A stretch of DNA of 6,021 nucleotides from Acetobacteraceae bacterium. GTDB taxonomy: Bacteria; Pseudomonadota; Alphaproteobacteria; Acetobacterales; Acetobacteraceae. The translations under genes and the position numbers were made by a program. Below the pieces are notes generated by a model. That model was not told the origin of the DNA and ran no database searches. It saw only the letters and a list, made by a program, of their open reading frames with translations. Every line of letters begins with the position of its first letter. Within the stretch, counting starts at the first letter, position 1. The stretch covers positions 1 through 6,021 of the forward strand of contig JADYYZ010000577.1 of NCBI GenBank assembly GCA_020853405.1, in the 5' to 3' direction. Shown here piece by piece: positions 1 through 6,021 of this stretch.

Positions 1-67
1 ATGCCTTACAGCCTTCCCCCACCCCCCTTCACCCGGCGATAATGCCCGGGTGGCACGACTCCATCCC
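1..67 (+). promoter_or_regulatory. Upstream region of pgi with candidate -10 box
   Basis: GATAAT at 38-43 matches the sigma-70 type -10 consensus TATAAT at five of six positions and is one of very few AT-rich spots in this GC-rich window. No good -35 box is visible at the usual 16-18 base distance; that stretch is a pyrimidine run. Transcription from this box would begin near base 50, which leaves a leader of only about 18 bases before ATG 68, or none if the GTG at 50 is the true start. No purine-rich ribosome binding site is visible before either start. The placement is inferred from similarity to the consensus alone. The tail of an upstream gene could also lie here: one plus-strand frame that is open from the window edge ends at TAA 40-42. 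Confidence 0.35.
30..52. repeat. Inverted repeat flanking the putative pgi -10 box
   Basis: The arms CACCCGG (30-36) and CCGGGTG (46-52) are perfect 7-base reverse complements separated by a 9-base spacer (37-45) that contains GATAAT. A dyad centred on a -10 box is a layout found for repressor operators, but it could equally form an RNA or DNA hairpin or be chance in GC-rich sequence. The right arm covers the alternative GTG start at 50. The repeat itself is certain; any function is inference. Confidence 0.5.
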
Positions 68-1684
68 ATGGCGCTTCCCAGCACCCTGCCGCAATGGCAG
101 GCACTCGCGGCACTCGCTGCCGCCCCTGCCGCGCGCACCATCCGCGACAAGTTCGCTGCCGACCCCGCGCGCGCCCAGCGCTTCACCCGCAGCGCCTGCG
201 GCATAAGGCTCGATTTCTCCAAGACCTCGATCGATGCCGATACGCTGGCTGCCCTGCTCGCCCTTGCCCGCGCGCAGGACGTCGCCGGCTTCCGCGAGAA
301 AATGTTCGCGGGTGCTCCGGTGAACGGCACCGAACGGCGCGCCGCCCTGCACGTGGCGCTCCGCGGCGAGGGCGGCTTCCGCGCGGCGGGCGAGGACGCC
401 TCGGCCGAGGTCGCGGCAACGCTTGCCCGCATGCGGGACTTCGTGCGCAGAACCCACGAAGCGAGACACATCACCGACGTCGTGAATATCGGCATCGGCG
501 GCTCCGACCTCGGGCCTGCCATGGTGGTGCGGGCACTGGCAACCCCCGCCGATCCGCTGCGCGCGCACTTCGTCGGCAATGTCGATGGCGCGGCGATCCT
601 GCCGCTGCTGGAAGAACTCGATCCCGCGCGCACCCTGGTCCTGATTGCGTCAAAGACCTTCACGACGCAGGAGACGATGGCCAACGCCGCGGTCGCGCGG
701 GCCTGGATCGCGGACCGGCTCGGCGAGAGCGCGGTCGGCGAAAAATTCTGCGCCCTCTCCACCAATGCCCGCGCGGTCGCCGCCTTCGGCATACCGGAAT
801 CGCGCACCTTCGGCTTCCGCGACTGGGTCGGCGGGCGGTTCTCGCTGTGGTCGGCGATCGGGCTTTCCATCGCACTCGCACTGGGCTGGGAAAAATTCGC
901 TGCCCTGCTGCAAGGGGCGCGCGCGATGGACGAGCACTTCCGCGCGGCACCCGACGCCGAAAACCTGCCGCTCCTGATGGCGCTGGTCGAACTCTGGCAC
1001 GCGACGTTCCTCGACTACCCCGCGCGCGCGGTGCTGGCCTATGACCAGCGGCTGTCGCGCTTTGCCGCCCACCTCCAGCAGCTCGAGATGGAATCGCTCG
1101 GCAAGCGCGTGACCGTCGATGGCAACCTGGTCGGCTACCCCACCGGCACAGTCGTGTTCGGCGAGCCGGGCACCAACGCGCAGCACAGTTTCATGCAGCT
1201 GGTGCACCAGGGGCCGCGGGTGATCCCGGTCGATTTCCTGCTCGCCGCGGTGCCTGGCCATTCCCTGGCCGACAACCACCGGATCCTCGCCGCGCACGCG
1301 ATCGCACAGAGCGAGGCGCTGCTCGCCGGCAAGACCGAGGCGGCGGCGCTGGCCGAAATGCTGGCCGCCGGCATGGACGAGGCGGAGGCGCGAAGGCTTG
1401 CGCCGCACCGCGCCTTCCCCGGCGAGCGGCCCTCGCTGTTCCTGCTGTACCGCACGCTCGATGCCCGGACGCTCGGCGCGCTGGTCGCGCTCTACGAGCA
1501 CAAGGTCGCCTCGCTTGGCGCGCTCTGGGGGATCAACCCGTTCGACCAGTGGGGGGTCGAGCTCGGCAAGGCGCTGGCCGGGCCGGTGCTCGCCGAACTC
1601 GCGCCCGGGGCAGCGATCGGCAGCCATGATGCCTCGACCGTGGCACTGATCGCGAGCTTCCGGAATCTGCGAGGTGAAGCGTGA
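68..1684 (+). CDS. pgi: Glucose-6-phosphate isomerase
   Basis: This cytoplasmic enzyme interconverts glucose 6-phosphate and fructose 6-phosphate, linking glycolysis or gluconeogenesis with the pentose phosphate and Entner-Doudoroff routes. The 538-residue product is close to the 549 of E. coli Pgi. Visible motifs are the sugar-phosphate-binding block NIGIGGSDLGP (140-150), the phosphate loop SKTFTTQETM (195-204), family signature 1 DWVGGRFSLWSAIG (252-265) and signature 2 ending GINPFDQWGVELGK (to 501). The catalytic residues correspond to Glu342 (in MES), His373 (in GTNAQH) and Lys501; their spacing of 31 and 128 residues equals that of E. coli Glu355, His386 and Lys514. ATG 68 is preferred because it places the early Trp (residue 10) near the equivalent E. 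coli position (13). An in-frame GTG at 50 would add six residues (MARLHP). Neither start has a clear ribosome binding site. mutL follows on the same strand after 100 bases. Confidence 0.97.
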   Translation: MALPSTLPQWQALAALAAAPAARTIRDKFAADPARAQRFTRSACGIRLDFSKTSIDADTLAALLALARAQDVAGFREKMFAGAPVNGTERRAALHVALRGEGGFRAAGEDASAEVAATLARMRDFVRRTHEARHITDVVNIGIGGSDLGPAMVVRALATPADPLRAHFVGNVDGAAILPLLEELDPARTLVLIASKTFTTQETMANAAVARAWIADRLGESAVGEKFCALSTNARAVAAFGIPESRTFGFRDWVGGRFSLWSAIGLSIALALGWEKFAALLQGARAMDEHFRAAPDAENLPLLMALVELWHATFLDYPARAVLAYDQRLSRFAAHLQQLEMESLGKRVTVDGNLVGYPTGTVVFGEPGTNAQHSFMQLVHQGPRVIPVDFLLAAVPGHSLADNHRILAAHAIAQSEALLAGKTEAAALAEMLAAGMDEAEARRLAPHRAFPGERPSLFLLYRTLDARTLGALVALYEHKVASLGALWGINPFDQWGVELGKALAGPVLAELAPGAAIGSHDASTVALIASFRNLRGEA

Positions 1685-1689
1685 GCCGT

Positions 1690-1709
1690 CGGCGCGCGGC
1701 AGCGCGCCG
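1690..1709 (+). terminator. Strong GC hairpin just after pgi, possible terminator or attenuator
   Basis: The arms CGGCGCGC (1690-1697) and GCGCGCCG (1702-1709) are perfect 8-base reverse complements with a GGCA loop. The hairpin starts five bases after the pgi stop codon, where a terminator or an mRNA 3'-end stabiliser would sit. No T-run follows, so it is not a classical intrinsic terminator. It may instead partly stop transcription or protect the pgi message, leaving mutL partly cotranscribed. The pairing is read directly; the role is inference. Confidence 0.4.
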
Positions 1710-1710
1710 C

Positions 1711-1782
1711 CCGGCCGAATGGCCGGCGCGCCAGATGGCGCGAGCCAAGCGCGCGGAGCGCGCGCCGGCGCCTGAGGCCGGC
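1711..1782 (+). repeat. Run of consecutive small GC-rich hairpins between pgi and mutL
   Basis: Four further perfect dyads follow the first hairpin with little space between them: CCGGCC/GGCCGG (1711-1716 with 1721-1726, loop GAAT), CGCGCC/GGCGCG (1727-1732 with 1737-1742, loop AGAT), GCGCGC/GCGCGC (1749-1754 with 1758-1763, loop GGA) and GCCGGC/GCCGGC (1764-1769 with 1777-1782). The last encloses most of the mutL ribosome binding site. The stretch looks like a small intergenic palindromic element, or possibly several degenerate units, but I cannot name a known repeat family. Such high GC content produces some dyads by chance, so the density is the notable point. Confidence 0.5.
1774..1777 (+). 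promoter_or_regulatory. Ribosome binding site of mutL
   Basis: GAGG ends seven bases before ATG 1785, a normal Shine-Dalgarno spacing, and supports that start. An in-frame TGA at 1773-1775 overlaps the site, so no longer MutL reading frame is possible. Three bases of the site lie in the loop and one in the arm of the hairpin 1764-1782, so that fold could modulate mutL translation (inference). Confidence 0.7.
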
Positions 1783-1784
1783 AA

Positions 1785-3581
1785 ATGAGCATCCGGCTCC
1801 TCCCGCCCGAACTGGCCGACCGGATCGCCGCCGGCGAGGTGGTGGAGCGCCCGGCCGCGGTGGTCAAGGAACTGGTCGAGAACGCGCTGGATGCAGGCGC
1901 CGGCCGCATCGCGGTGACGCTGGAAGGCGGCGGTATCGGCAGGATCGTGGTCGAGGATGACGGCGCCGGCATCGCCGCCGCCGACCTCGAACTGGCGGTC
2001 GCCCGCCACGCCACCAGCAAGATTCTTGGCGACGACCTGGTGGGTCTCAGGCATTTCGGCTTCCGCGGCGAGGCCCTGGCGGCGATCGGGGCGGTGGCGC
2101 GGCTTACGCTGGCAAGCCGCCCGCGCGGCAGCGATGGCGCGGCGATCGTGGTCGAACACGGCAGGGTGGGGCCGGTCGCGCCGGCCGCGCTCAATTCCGG
2201 CACGCGGGTTTCGGTCGAGAACCTGTTCGCCGCCGTGCCGGCGCGCCTGAAATTCCTCAAAAGCACGCGCAGCGAAGGCGCCGCCGCCGCCGAGATCGCC
2301 CGCACGCTGGCGATGGCGCATCCCGAAGTCGGCTTCGTCGTGACGCTGGAGGGCCGCCAGCTCCTCGCCGCGCCTTCGGAGACCGAGGCCGAGCGGCAGG
2401 CCCGCCTGCTGGCGGAGGCCGGCGCGCTGATCAAGCTGCACGCGGTGCGCGAGGGCATGCGGCTCTCCGGCCTCGTCTCGCCGCCGACGCTCTCGCGTGC
2501 CTCGGCGGCCGAACAGCATTTGTTCGTGAACCGCCGCCCGGTCGCGGACAAGCTGCTGAAGGTGGCGCTGCGCGTCGCCTGCCAGGGGCTGATCGAGGCC
2601 GGCCGCCACCCGATCGCGGCCCTGTTCCTCGACCTGCCGGCCGAGGAAGTCGACGTGAACGTGCACCCGGCCAAGGCCGAGGTGCGTTTCGCCGCCCCCG
2701 ATCATGTGCGGGGCTTCGTGATCTCGGCGCTGCGCATGGCATTTGGCGGCACCGCCCTGCCGCCCCGCCCTGCTGCACCGATCCGCGCTGCGCCGATCCG
2801 GCCTGGGCCGATCCGCCCCGCGCTCGCGCTGGTGCATCCGCGAGCAGGGCCGGGCAGTCCGCCGGCGCAGGCGGGCCTTGCCGACGCGACCCTGCCGCTG
2901 CCGCTGGCGCCGTCCGGGCGGGGCGTGCTGGCGCTGGCGCGCGATCCGGCGCCGACTCCTGCCTCGGCGCCCACCTCGGCGCCCACCCCGGTATCCGCGC
3001 CGGAGCACCCGCTGGGCGCGGCGCTGGCGCAGGTGCTTTCCACCTACATCGTCGCCGAGACGGCAGATGGCGCGCTGGTGCTGGTCGACCAGCACGCCGC
3101 GCACGAACGCATCACGCACCAGCGCCTGGCCGATGCGCTGGCGGTCGGCGGCGTCGCGCGCCAGGCGCTGCTGGTGCCCGTGGTGGTCGAGCTCGGGTCG
3201 CGTGCACCGGTGCTGCTGGAACAGGCGGTGCCGCTCGCCCGCCTGGGGCTTGGCATCGAGCCGTTCGGCCCCGGCGCGGTGCTGGTGCGCGAGGTGCCTG
3301 CCCTGCTCGCCGGCGCCGATCCGTCGCGGCTGCTGCAGGATGCCGCGGACGCGCTGGAGGAGGACGTTGCCGCCCCGCTCGCGGCACGGCTCGATCGCGC
3401 GCTGGCGCGGCTCGCCTGCCATGGCAGCGTGCGCGCGGGAAGGCGGCTGAACGGGGCGGAGATGGATGCGCTGCTGCGCCAGATCGAATCGACGCCCAAC
3501 GCGCACACCTGCAGCCACGGCCGCCCGACCTGGATCAGGCTCGACCGCGCGGCACTGGAGAAACTGTTCGGGCGCAGGTAG
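1785..3581 (+). CDS. mutL: DNA mismatch repair protein MutL, endonuclease-type
   Basis: MutL is the dimeric ATPase that couples mismatch recognition by MutS to strand incision and excision. The 598-residue product begins with a GHKL ATPase domain (about 1-318): ELVENALDA with Glu29 and Asn33 at the same numbers as in E. coli, DDGAGI (58-63), ATSKI (76-80), GFRGEAL (92-98), an NRRPVADKLL block and VHPAK (293-297). A Pro/Ala linker follows (about 320-407), then the C-terminal dimerisation domain. That domain carries nuclease-type metal-binding motifs: DQHAAHE (435-441), ACHGS (544-548), CSHGRP (576-581) and a terminal FGRR. Such a protein nicks DNA itself, as expected where MutH is absent. The family motif DQHA-x2-E-x4-E has Gln446 in place of its last Glu. 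ATG 1785 is set by the in-frame TGA at 1773 and by GAGG seven bases upstream. Expression may be linked to pgi across the hairpin-rich gap. Confidence 0.96.
   Translation: MSIRLLPPELADRIAAGEVVERPAAVVKELVENALDAGAGRIAVTLEGGGIGRIVVEDDGAGIAAADLELAVARHATSKILGDDLVGLRHFGFRGEALAAIGAVARLTLASRPRGSDGAAIVVEHGRVGPVAPAALNSGTRVSVENLFAAVPARLKFLKSTRSEGAAAAEIARTLAMAHPEVGFVVTLEGRQLLAAPSETEAERQARLLAEAGALIKLHAVREGMRLSGLVSPPTLSRASAAEQHLFVNRRPVADKLLKVALRVACQGLIEAGRHPIAALFLDLPAEEVDVNVHPAKAEVRFAAPDHVRGFVISALRMAFGGTALPPRPAAPIRAAPIRPGPIRPALALVHPRAGPGSPPAQAGLADATLPLPLAPSGRGVLALARDPAPTPASAPTSAPTPVSAPEHPLGAALAQVLSTYIVAETADGALVLVDQHAAHERITHQRLADALAVGGVARQALLVPVVVELGSRAPVLLEQAVPLARLGLGIEPFGPGAVLVREVPALLAGADPSRLLQDAADALEEDVAAPLAARLDRALARLACHGSVRAGRRLNGAEMDALLRQIESTPNAHTCSHGRPTWIRLDRAALEKLFGRR
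2778..2822 (+). repeat. Three tandem 15-base units in the mutL linker
   Basis: Three units, each starting with CCGATCCG, begin at 2778, 2793 and 2808 and encode PIRAA, PIRPG and PIRPA (residues 332-346). The first eight bases of each unit are identical and the rest has diverged, which suggests in-frame duplication followed by drift. The repeat lies in the flexible linker between the ATPase and C-terminal domains, where a change in length in whole codons should be tolerated. Confidence 0.8.
2962..2985 (+). repeat. Perfect tandem 12-base repeat in the mutL linker
   Basis: The 12-mer CCTCGGCGCCCA occurs twice without interruption (2962-2973 and 2974-2985) and yields SAPT-SAPT at residues 394-401, within a longer run rich in Pro, Ala, Ser and Thr. 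The exact identity suggests a recent slippage duplication. Its period is a multiple of three, so copy-number change would keep the reading frame. Confidence 0.8.
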
Positions 3582-3595
3582 CGCCGCCCGCTACC
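3577..3595. terminator. Hairpin joining the stop codons of the convergent genes
   Basis: GGTAGCG (3577-3583) and CGCTACC (3589-3595) are perfect 7-base reverse complements with a CCGCC loop. The left arm contains the mutL stop TAG (3579-3581), and the right arm contains the stop of the minus-strand gene (3591-3593, read as TAG). A symmetric hairpin between convergent genes could act in both directions, but neither side has a T-run, so intrinsic termination is uncertain. The nine bases between the genes leave little room for any other terminator. Confidence 0.45.
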
Positions 3596-6021
3596 GCCCG
3601 GCGCCGGCCGACGCCTGGCCGATCGTGACCGCGAGCTCGAACCGCACCGCGCCCTCCGGGTAACCCTCGTCGAGGTTGATCGCCTGCAGCAGGTAGGTCG
3701 TGTCCTGGCCGGCCGGCGCATCGCGCTCGATCAGCGAGGCCCGCCCGGTGCCGCCATCGTCGTCGCTCGCCAGCTGCTTCAGGCTCTCATCGTAGAGTGT
3801 CAGGACCGTATCGGCATGCTCCGACAGGCCCTGGGTCTCGGCACGAAGATGCGCGCCCGCCGGCACGACGATGCGGAACCAGCGTTCCGGCGCCGTGGCG
3901 TCGAGCGACAGCCCGACTGTGCCGGGAGCCTGGTCGGCCATGGGCAGTGCCGCGACATCGATCAGCAGCGTCCGCCCGCCCGCCAGCGCGCCGCGCACGT
4001 CCGCGGGCCCCAGCACGCGGAACACCTGGGCCACCGCATAGTCCCGCGCCAGTTCCTGCACGCCGGGGCCGGCGAGGCGCAGGCGCGGCGGTTGCGCCGG
4101 CCGGTCGGCATCATCCGCCCAGGCGAGCGAGACGATCCGCAGCCTTGCATCGGCCGCATCCCGCAGCGGCACGCGCACGGCATTGCCGCGGGTGCCTGGC
4201 GTGGCGACCTCCCACAGGCCAGGACCGACCGGCGTGCCCGGGGCGGCGTGCAGCAGCGGCCGCAGGCTCGCGCAGGTTGCCGGCGGAACCCCGGCCAGCG
4301 CCAGCACGCTGCCTTCCTCCAGCGTCACGATGCGCCGCAGGATGCGGTTGGCGGAAAGCCGCAGCACCGGCGCCGGCTCGGCCTGGCGCTGGCCAAGCCG
4401 CGTCAGCATCAGCCCGATCTCGGCATCGCTTTCGGCGGCGATTTCCAGCACGTGGCGGCCGGCCGCGCCGGCGGCGACCAGCAGGGTCGCCGGGTCGTTC
4501 TCGGCATGGATGTAGCCGCAGCCGGGAAGCAGCGCCTCGGTCCCCAGCCTGCGCACCGCGGCACCCGGCTCGATCCAGGGGAACAGGCTGCGCATCGCCT
4601 CGCGCGCCGCCACGGTCACGTTGGTCGGGATGGCGCCGGCATCGGCCTCGTCGAGCACGGCAAGAAGCTGGCTGCCGCCGACCCGGCGTACCGCCTCGGC
4701 GGCGAACTGGCTGCGCCGGTCGCCGGCGGCAGCAAAGGCGACCGCCACGAGATGGCGGGCCAGCATGCGCTCGTGCGCGGGCGCCTCGGCGGGGGAGCTC
4801 GCTGCCGCCCTCAGGCGTTCGGCGGCATAACCGATCAGATCGACCGCCCCCGGTGCCGACGCCGGCTCCGCATCCCCGACCGGCAGGCCCGCGACGATGC
4901 CGGCCGCGGCACTGGCCCGCACCCCTGCCGCGACATCGGCGAGCGGCGCCAGTGCCTCGGCCAGCTGGGTGCCGCGCGCTGGCTGGGCAAGGCAGGAGAA
5001 GCTCGCCGCGACCAGCATCGATCGCGCCGGGTCGGGCGTCGCATGCAGCCCGCCGAGCGCGGTGTTCAGCACGCGCGCGCAACGATCCGGCTCGATCCGC
5101 ACCAGCGGCGTGGCCGCACCGACCCGGCCGGCGAGCATCGCCCAGGCGAGCATCGGTTCGCCCAGCGCGGCCTCGGCGCGGCGGTATTCCTCCAGCGCGG
5201 TCGCCAGCGTGATCCAGAGGTCGGCGGCCTCGCCGGCCGCCTGCTGGTCGAGGGCGGCGGCCCAGGCGGTCAGCAGCACCGCAAGCGCCGCGGCCGGCGC
5301 CCGCGCCGCGCCCGGCCCCTGCATCAGGTCGCGCAGCACGGCGGCGCGCTCGGCCTCGCGCCTGCTTCGGTCGGCGACGTCGAGCAGCCGGCCGAGCTGG
5401 CGGGTGCGATCGGCCCACTGCCCGAGCGGCGCCAGCGCCGGCCGCGCCAGCATCGCCGACAGCGCCCGGCGCAACGCGCGCTCCTGAAGGTCGGCGGGGC
5501 CGGTCTCGTCGGCCAGCGCCTCGAGCGCACGCTGCGCCCGGCGCAAGGGCGACTGGTCGGAAGGCCCGCCGAGCAGCTGCCAGAGCGCATCGACTTCCTG
5601 CGCGGCAAGCGACCATTGCCGCCGGTCGACCAGGTAGGAGATGCGGGCATAGAGGAGCACGGCGGCATGCATCCCTGGTGCCGGCAGCGCCGTTGCCTGG
5701 AGCGCGATGAAGTCACGCAGCCGTGCCAGTCGCTCGGCTGCCTCGATCGGCAGCGGGCTGGGGAGCGCCGCCATGCCGACCCACGCCGCGTTCTGAACCG
5801 CGCTGTCCGGCGCGCTCGCAAGCTCGAGCAGTGCGACCAGTGCCGCGTTCGTTGCGATGCCGCCAAGGCCCGAGGCGGTGGCGCGCGCGCAGGAGGGTGC
5901 GCGTGCTGCCTGGCTTTGCACCGTCTGCCTGAGCTGGTCGATATGCGCAGGCAGGCGGTCTTCCGCCCGGATCGCGGCCAGCGCCTGGGCCACATGCTCG
6001 TCGAACGTGCCGGTGATCTCG
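3591..6021 (-). CDS. Large Ala-rich helical protein with C-terminal PPC-like domain (5' end missing)
   Basis: I do not recognise this protein. The frame is open to the window edge, giving at least 809 residues (numbered here from the first complete codon, read from 6020-6018). The GTG at 5993-5991 is probably internal, because the frame continues upstream with EITGTFDEH. The first roughly 500 residues are Ala/Leu-rich and mostly helical, with HEAT-like stretches such as about 59-86 (ALVALLELAS...AVQNAAWVGMAAL) and a later LAEALAPLADVAAGVRASAA segment, suggesting an alpha-solenoid. After a PGCGYIHAEND segment the sequence turns to alternating strand-like stretches. The last domain (about 710-800) reads RWFRIVVPAGAHL, then DTVLTLYDES, LASDDDGGTG and TYLLQAI, the pattern of bacterial pre-peptidase C-terminal (PPC) beta-sandwiches, which usually occur in exported proteins. 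Export cannot be tested because the N-terminus is outside the window. No catalytic motif is visible, and an upstream enzymatic domain cannot be excluded. The gene converges on mutL and is transcribed separately. Confidence 0.85.
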   Translation of the reverse strand, partial: EITGTFDEHVAQALAAIRAEDRLPAHIDQLRQTVQSQAARAPSCARATASGLGGIATNAALVALLELASAPDSAVQNAAWVGMAALPSPLPIEAAERLARLRDFIALQATALPAPGMHAAVLLYARISYLVDRRQWSLAAQEVDALWQLLGGPSDQSPLRRAQRALEALADETGPADLQERALRRALSAMLARPALAPLGQWADRTRQLGRLLDVADRSRREAERAAVLRDLMQGPGAARAPAAALAVLLTAWAAALDQQAAGEAADLWITLATALEEYRRAEAALGEPMLAWAMLAGRVGAATPLVRIEPDRCARVLNTALGGLHATPDPARSMLVAASFSCLAQPARGTQLAEALAPLADVAAGVRASAAAGIVAGLPVGDAEPASAPGAVDLIGYAAERLRAAASSPAEAPAHERMLARHLVAVAFAAAGDRRSQFAAEAVRRVGGSQLLAVLDEADAGAIPTNVTVAAREAMRSLFPWIEPGAAVRRLGTEALLPGCGYIHAENDPATLLVAAGAAGRHVLEIAAESDAEIGLMLTRLGQRQAEPAPVLRLSANRILRRIVTLEEGSVLALAGVPPATCASLRPLLHAAPGTPVGPGLWEVATPGTRGNAVRVPLRDAADARLRIVSLAWADDADRPAQPPRLRLAGPGVQELARDYAVAQVFRVLGPADVRGALAGGRTLLIDVAALPMADQAPGTVGLSLDATAPERWFRIVVPAGAHLRAETQGLSEHADTVLTLYDESLKQLASDDDGGTGRASLIERDAPAGQDTTYLLQAINLDEGYPEGAVRFELAVTIGQASAGAGR

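Noticed and set aside
1..42. A 13-codon reading frame from ATG 1 to TAA 40-42
   Set aside because: It starts at the window edge and has low-complexity proline codons; nothing shows that it is translated. It might be the tail of an upstream gene, but this cannot be decided here.
1725..1732. GGCGCGCC, an 8-base palindrome resembling a regulatory or recombination site
   Set aside because: It is a common chance palindrome in GC-rich DNA (an AscI recognition sequence) and is better explained as part of the hairpin run.
1685..1784. A small RNA or riboswitch between pgi and mutL
   Set aside because: Only simple local hairpins are seen. There is no promoter-like sequence, no T-run terminator and no recognisable riboswitch core.
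650..2674. A 674-codon open frame on the minus strand spanning pgi, the gap and mutL
   Set aside because: It lies opposite two clearly identified genes. Long antisense frames are expected in sequence this GC-rich, and its translation is Arg/Ala/Ser-rich with no family motif.
1533..3518. A 661-codon open frame on the minus strand opposite mutL
   Set aside because: It is a shadow of mutL. The translation is low-complexity Arg/Gly/Ala with no recognisable domain, and the opposite strand has full MutL motifs.
3797..5212. A 471-codon open frame on the plus strand opposite the minus-strand gene
   Set aside because: Its product is almost only Arg, Pro, Ala and Ser. The minus-strand frame has balanced composition, HEAT-like patterns and a recognisable C-terminal domain, so it is the real gene.
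5991..5993. GTG (minus strand) as the true start of the unknown gene
   Set aside because: The frame stays open for nine more codons to the window edge, and no ribosome binding site is visible in the bases available, so the gene most likely begins outside the window.

Overview
The window is a very GC-rich stretch (strong G/C preference at third codon positions) from what looks like a Gram-negative bacterium. The MutL C-terminus (an ACHGSVRAG block, then CSHGRPT and a terminal FGRR) is in the style I associate with Alphaproteobacteria, perhaps Rhodospirillales/Acetobacteraceae. That placement is inference from memory of the family, not a search result. Almost every base is coding, and nothing indicates a mobile element, tRNA, rRNA or CRISPR array.

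Layout: bases 1-67 are a short upstream region with a candidate -10 box enclosed by an inverted repeat. Bases 68-1684 (+) encode glucose-6-phosphate isomerase (pgi), complete, with all three catalytic residues at the same spacing as in E. coli. Bases 1685-1784 are a 100-base gap made almost wholly of back-to-back GC-rich hairpins and ending in the ribosome binding site of the next gene. Bases 1785-3581 (+) encode the mismatch repair protein MutL, complete, with a GHKL ATPase domain, a low-complexity Pro/Ala linker built partly from tandem repeats, and an endonuclease-type C-terminal domain whose DQHA motif ends in Gln instead of the usual Glu. Only 9 bases separate this stop from the stop of a convergent gene on the minus strand, and the two stop codons sit in opposite arms of one short hairpin. 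Bases 3591-6021 (-) are a large gene that runs off the right edge; it is Ala-rich, mostly helical with HEAT-like stretches, and ends in a beta-sandwich resembling the bacterial PPC domain.

pgi and mutL are collinear and may be cotranscribed, but they share no pathway: one serves hexose phosphate metabolism, the other DNA repair. The minus-strand gene belongs to a separate transcription unit whose promoter lies outside the window. The window is largely ordinary housekeeping sequence. The least understood item is the minus-strand protein, and the best small-scale signals are the MutL motif substitution, the hairpin cluster, the shared stop-codon hairpin and the palindrome around the putative pgi -10 box. 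I found no convincing evidence of a new multi-gene system.
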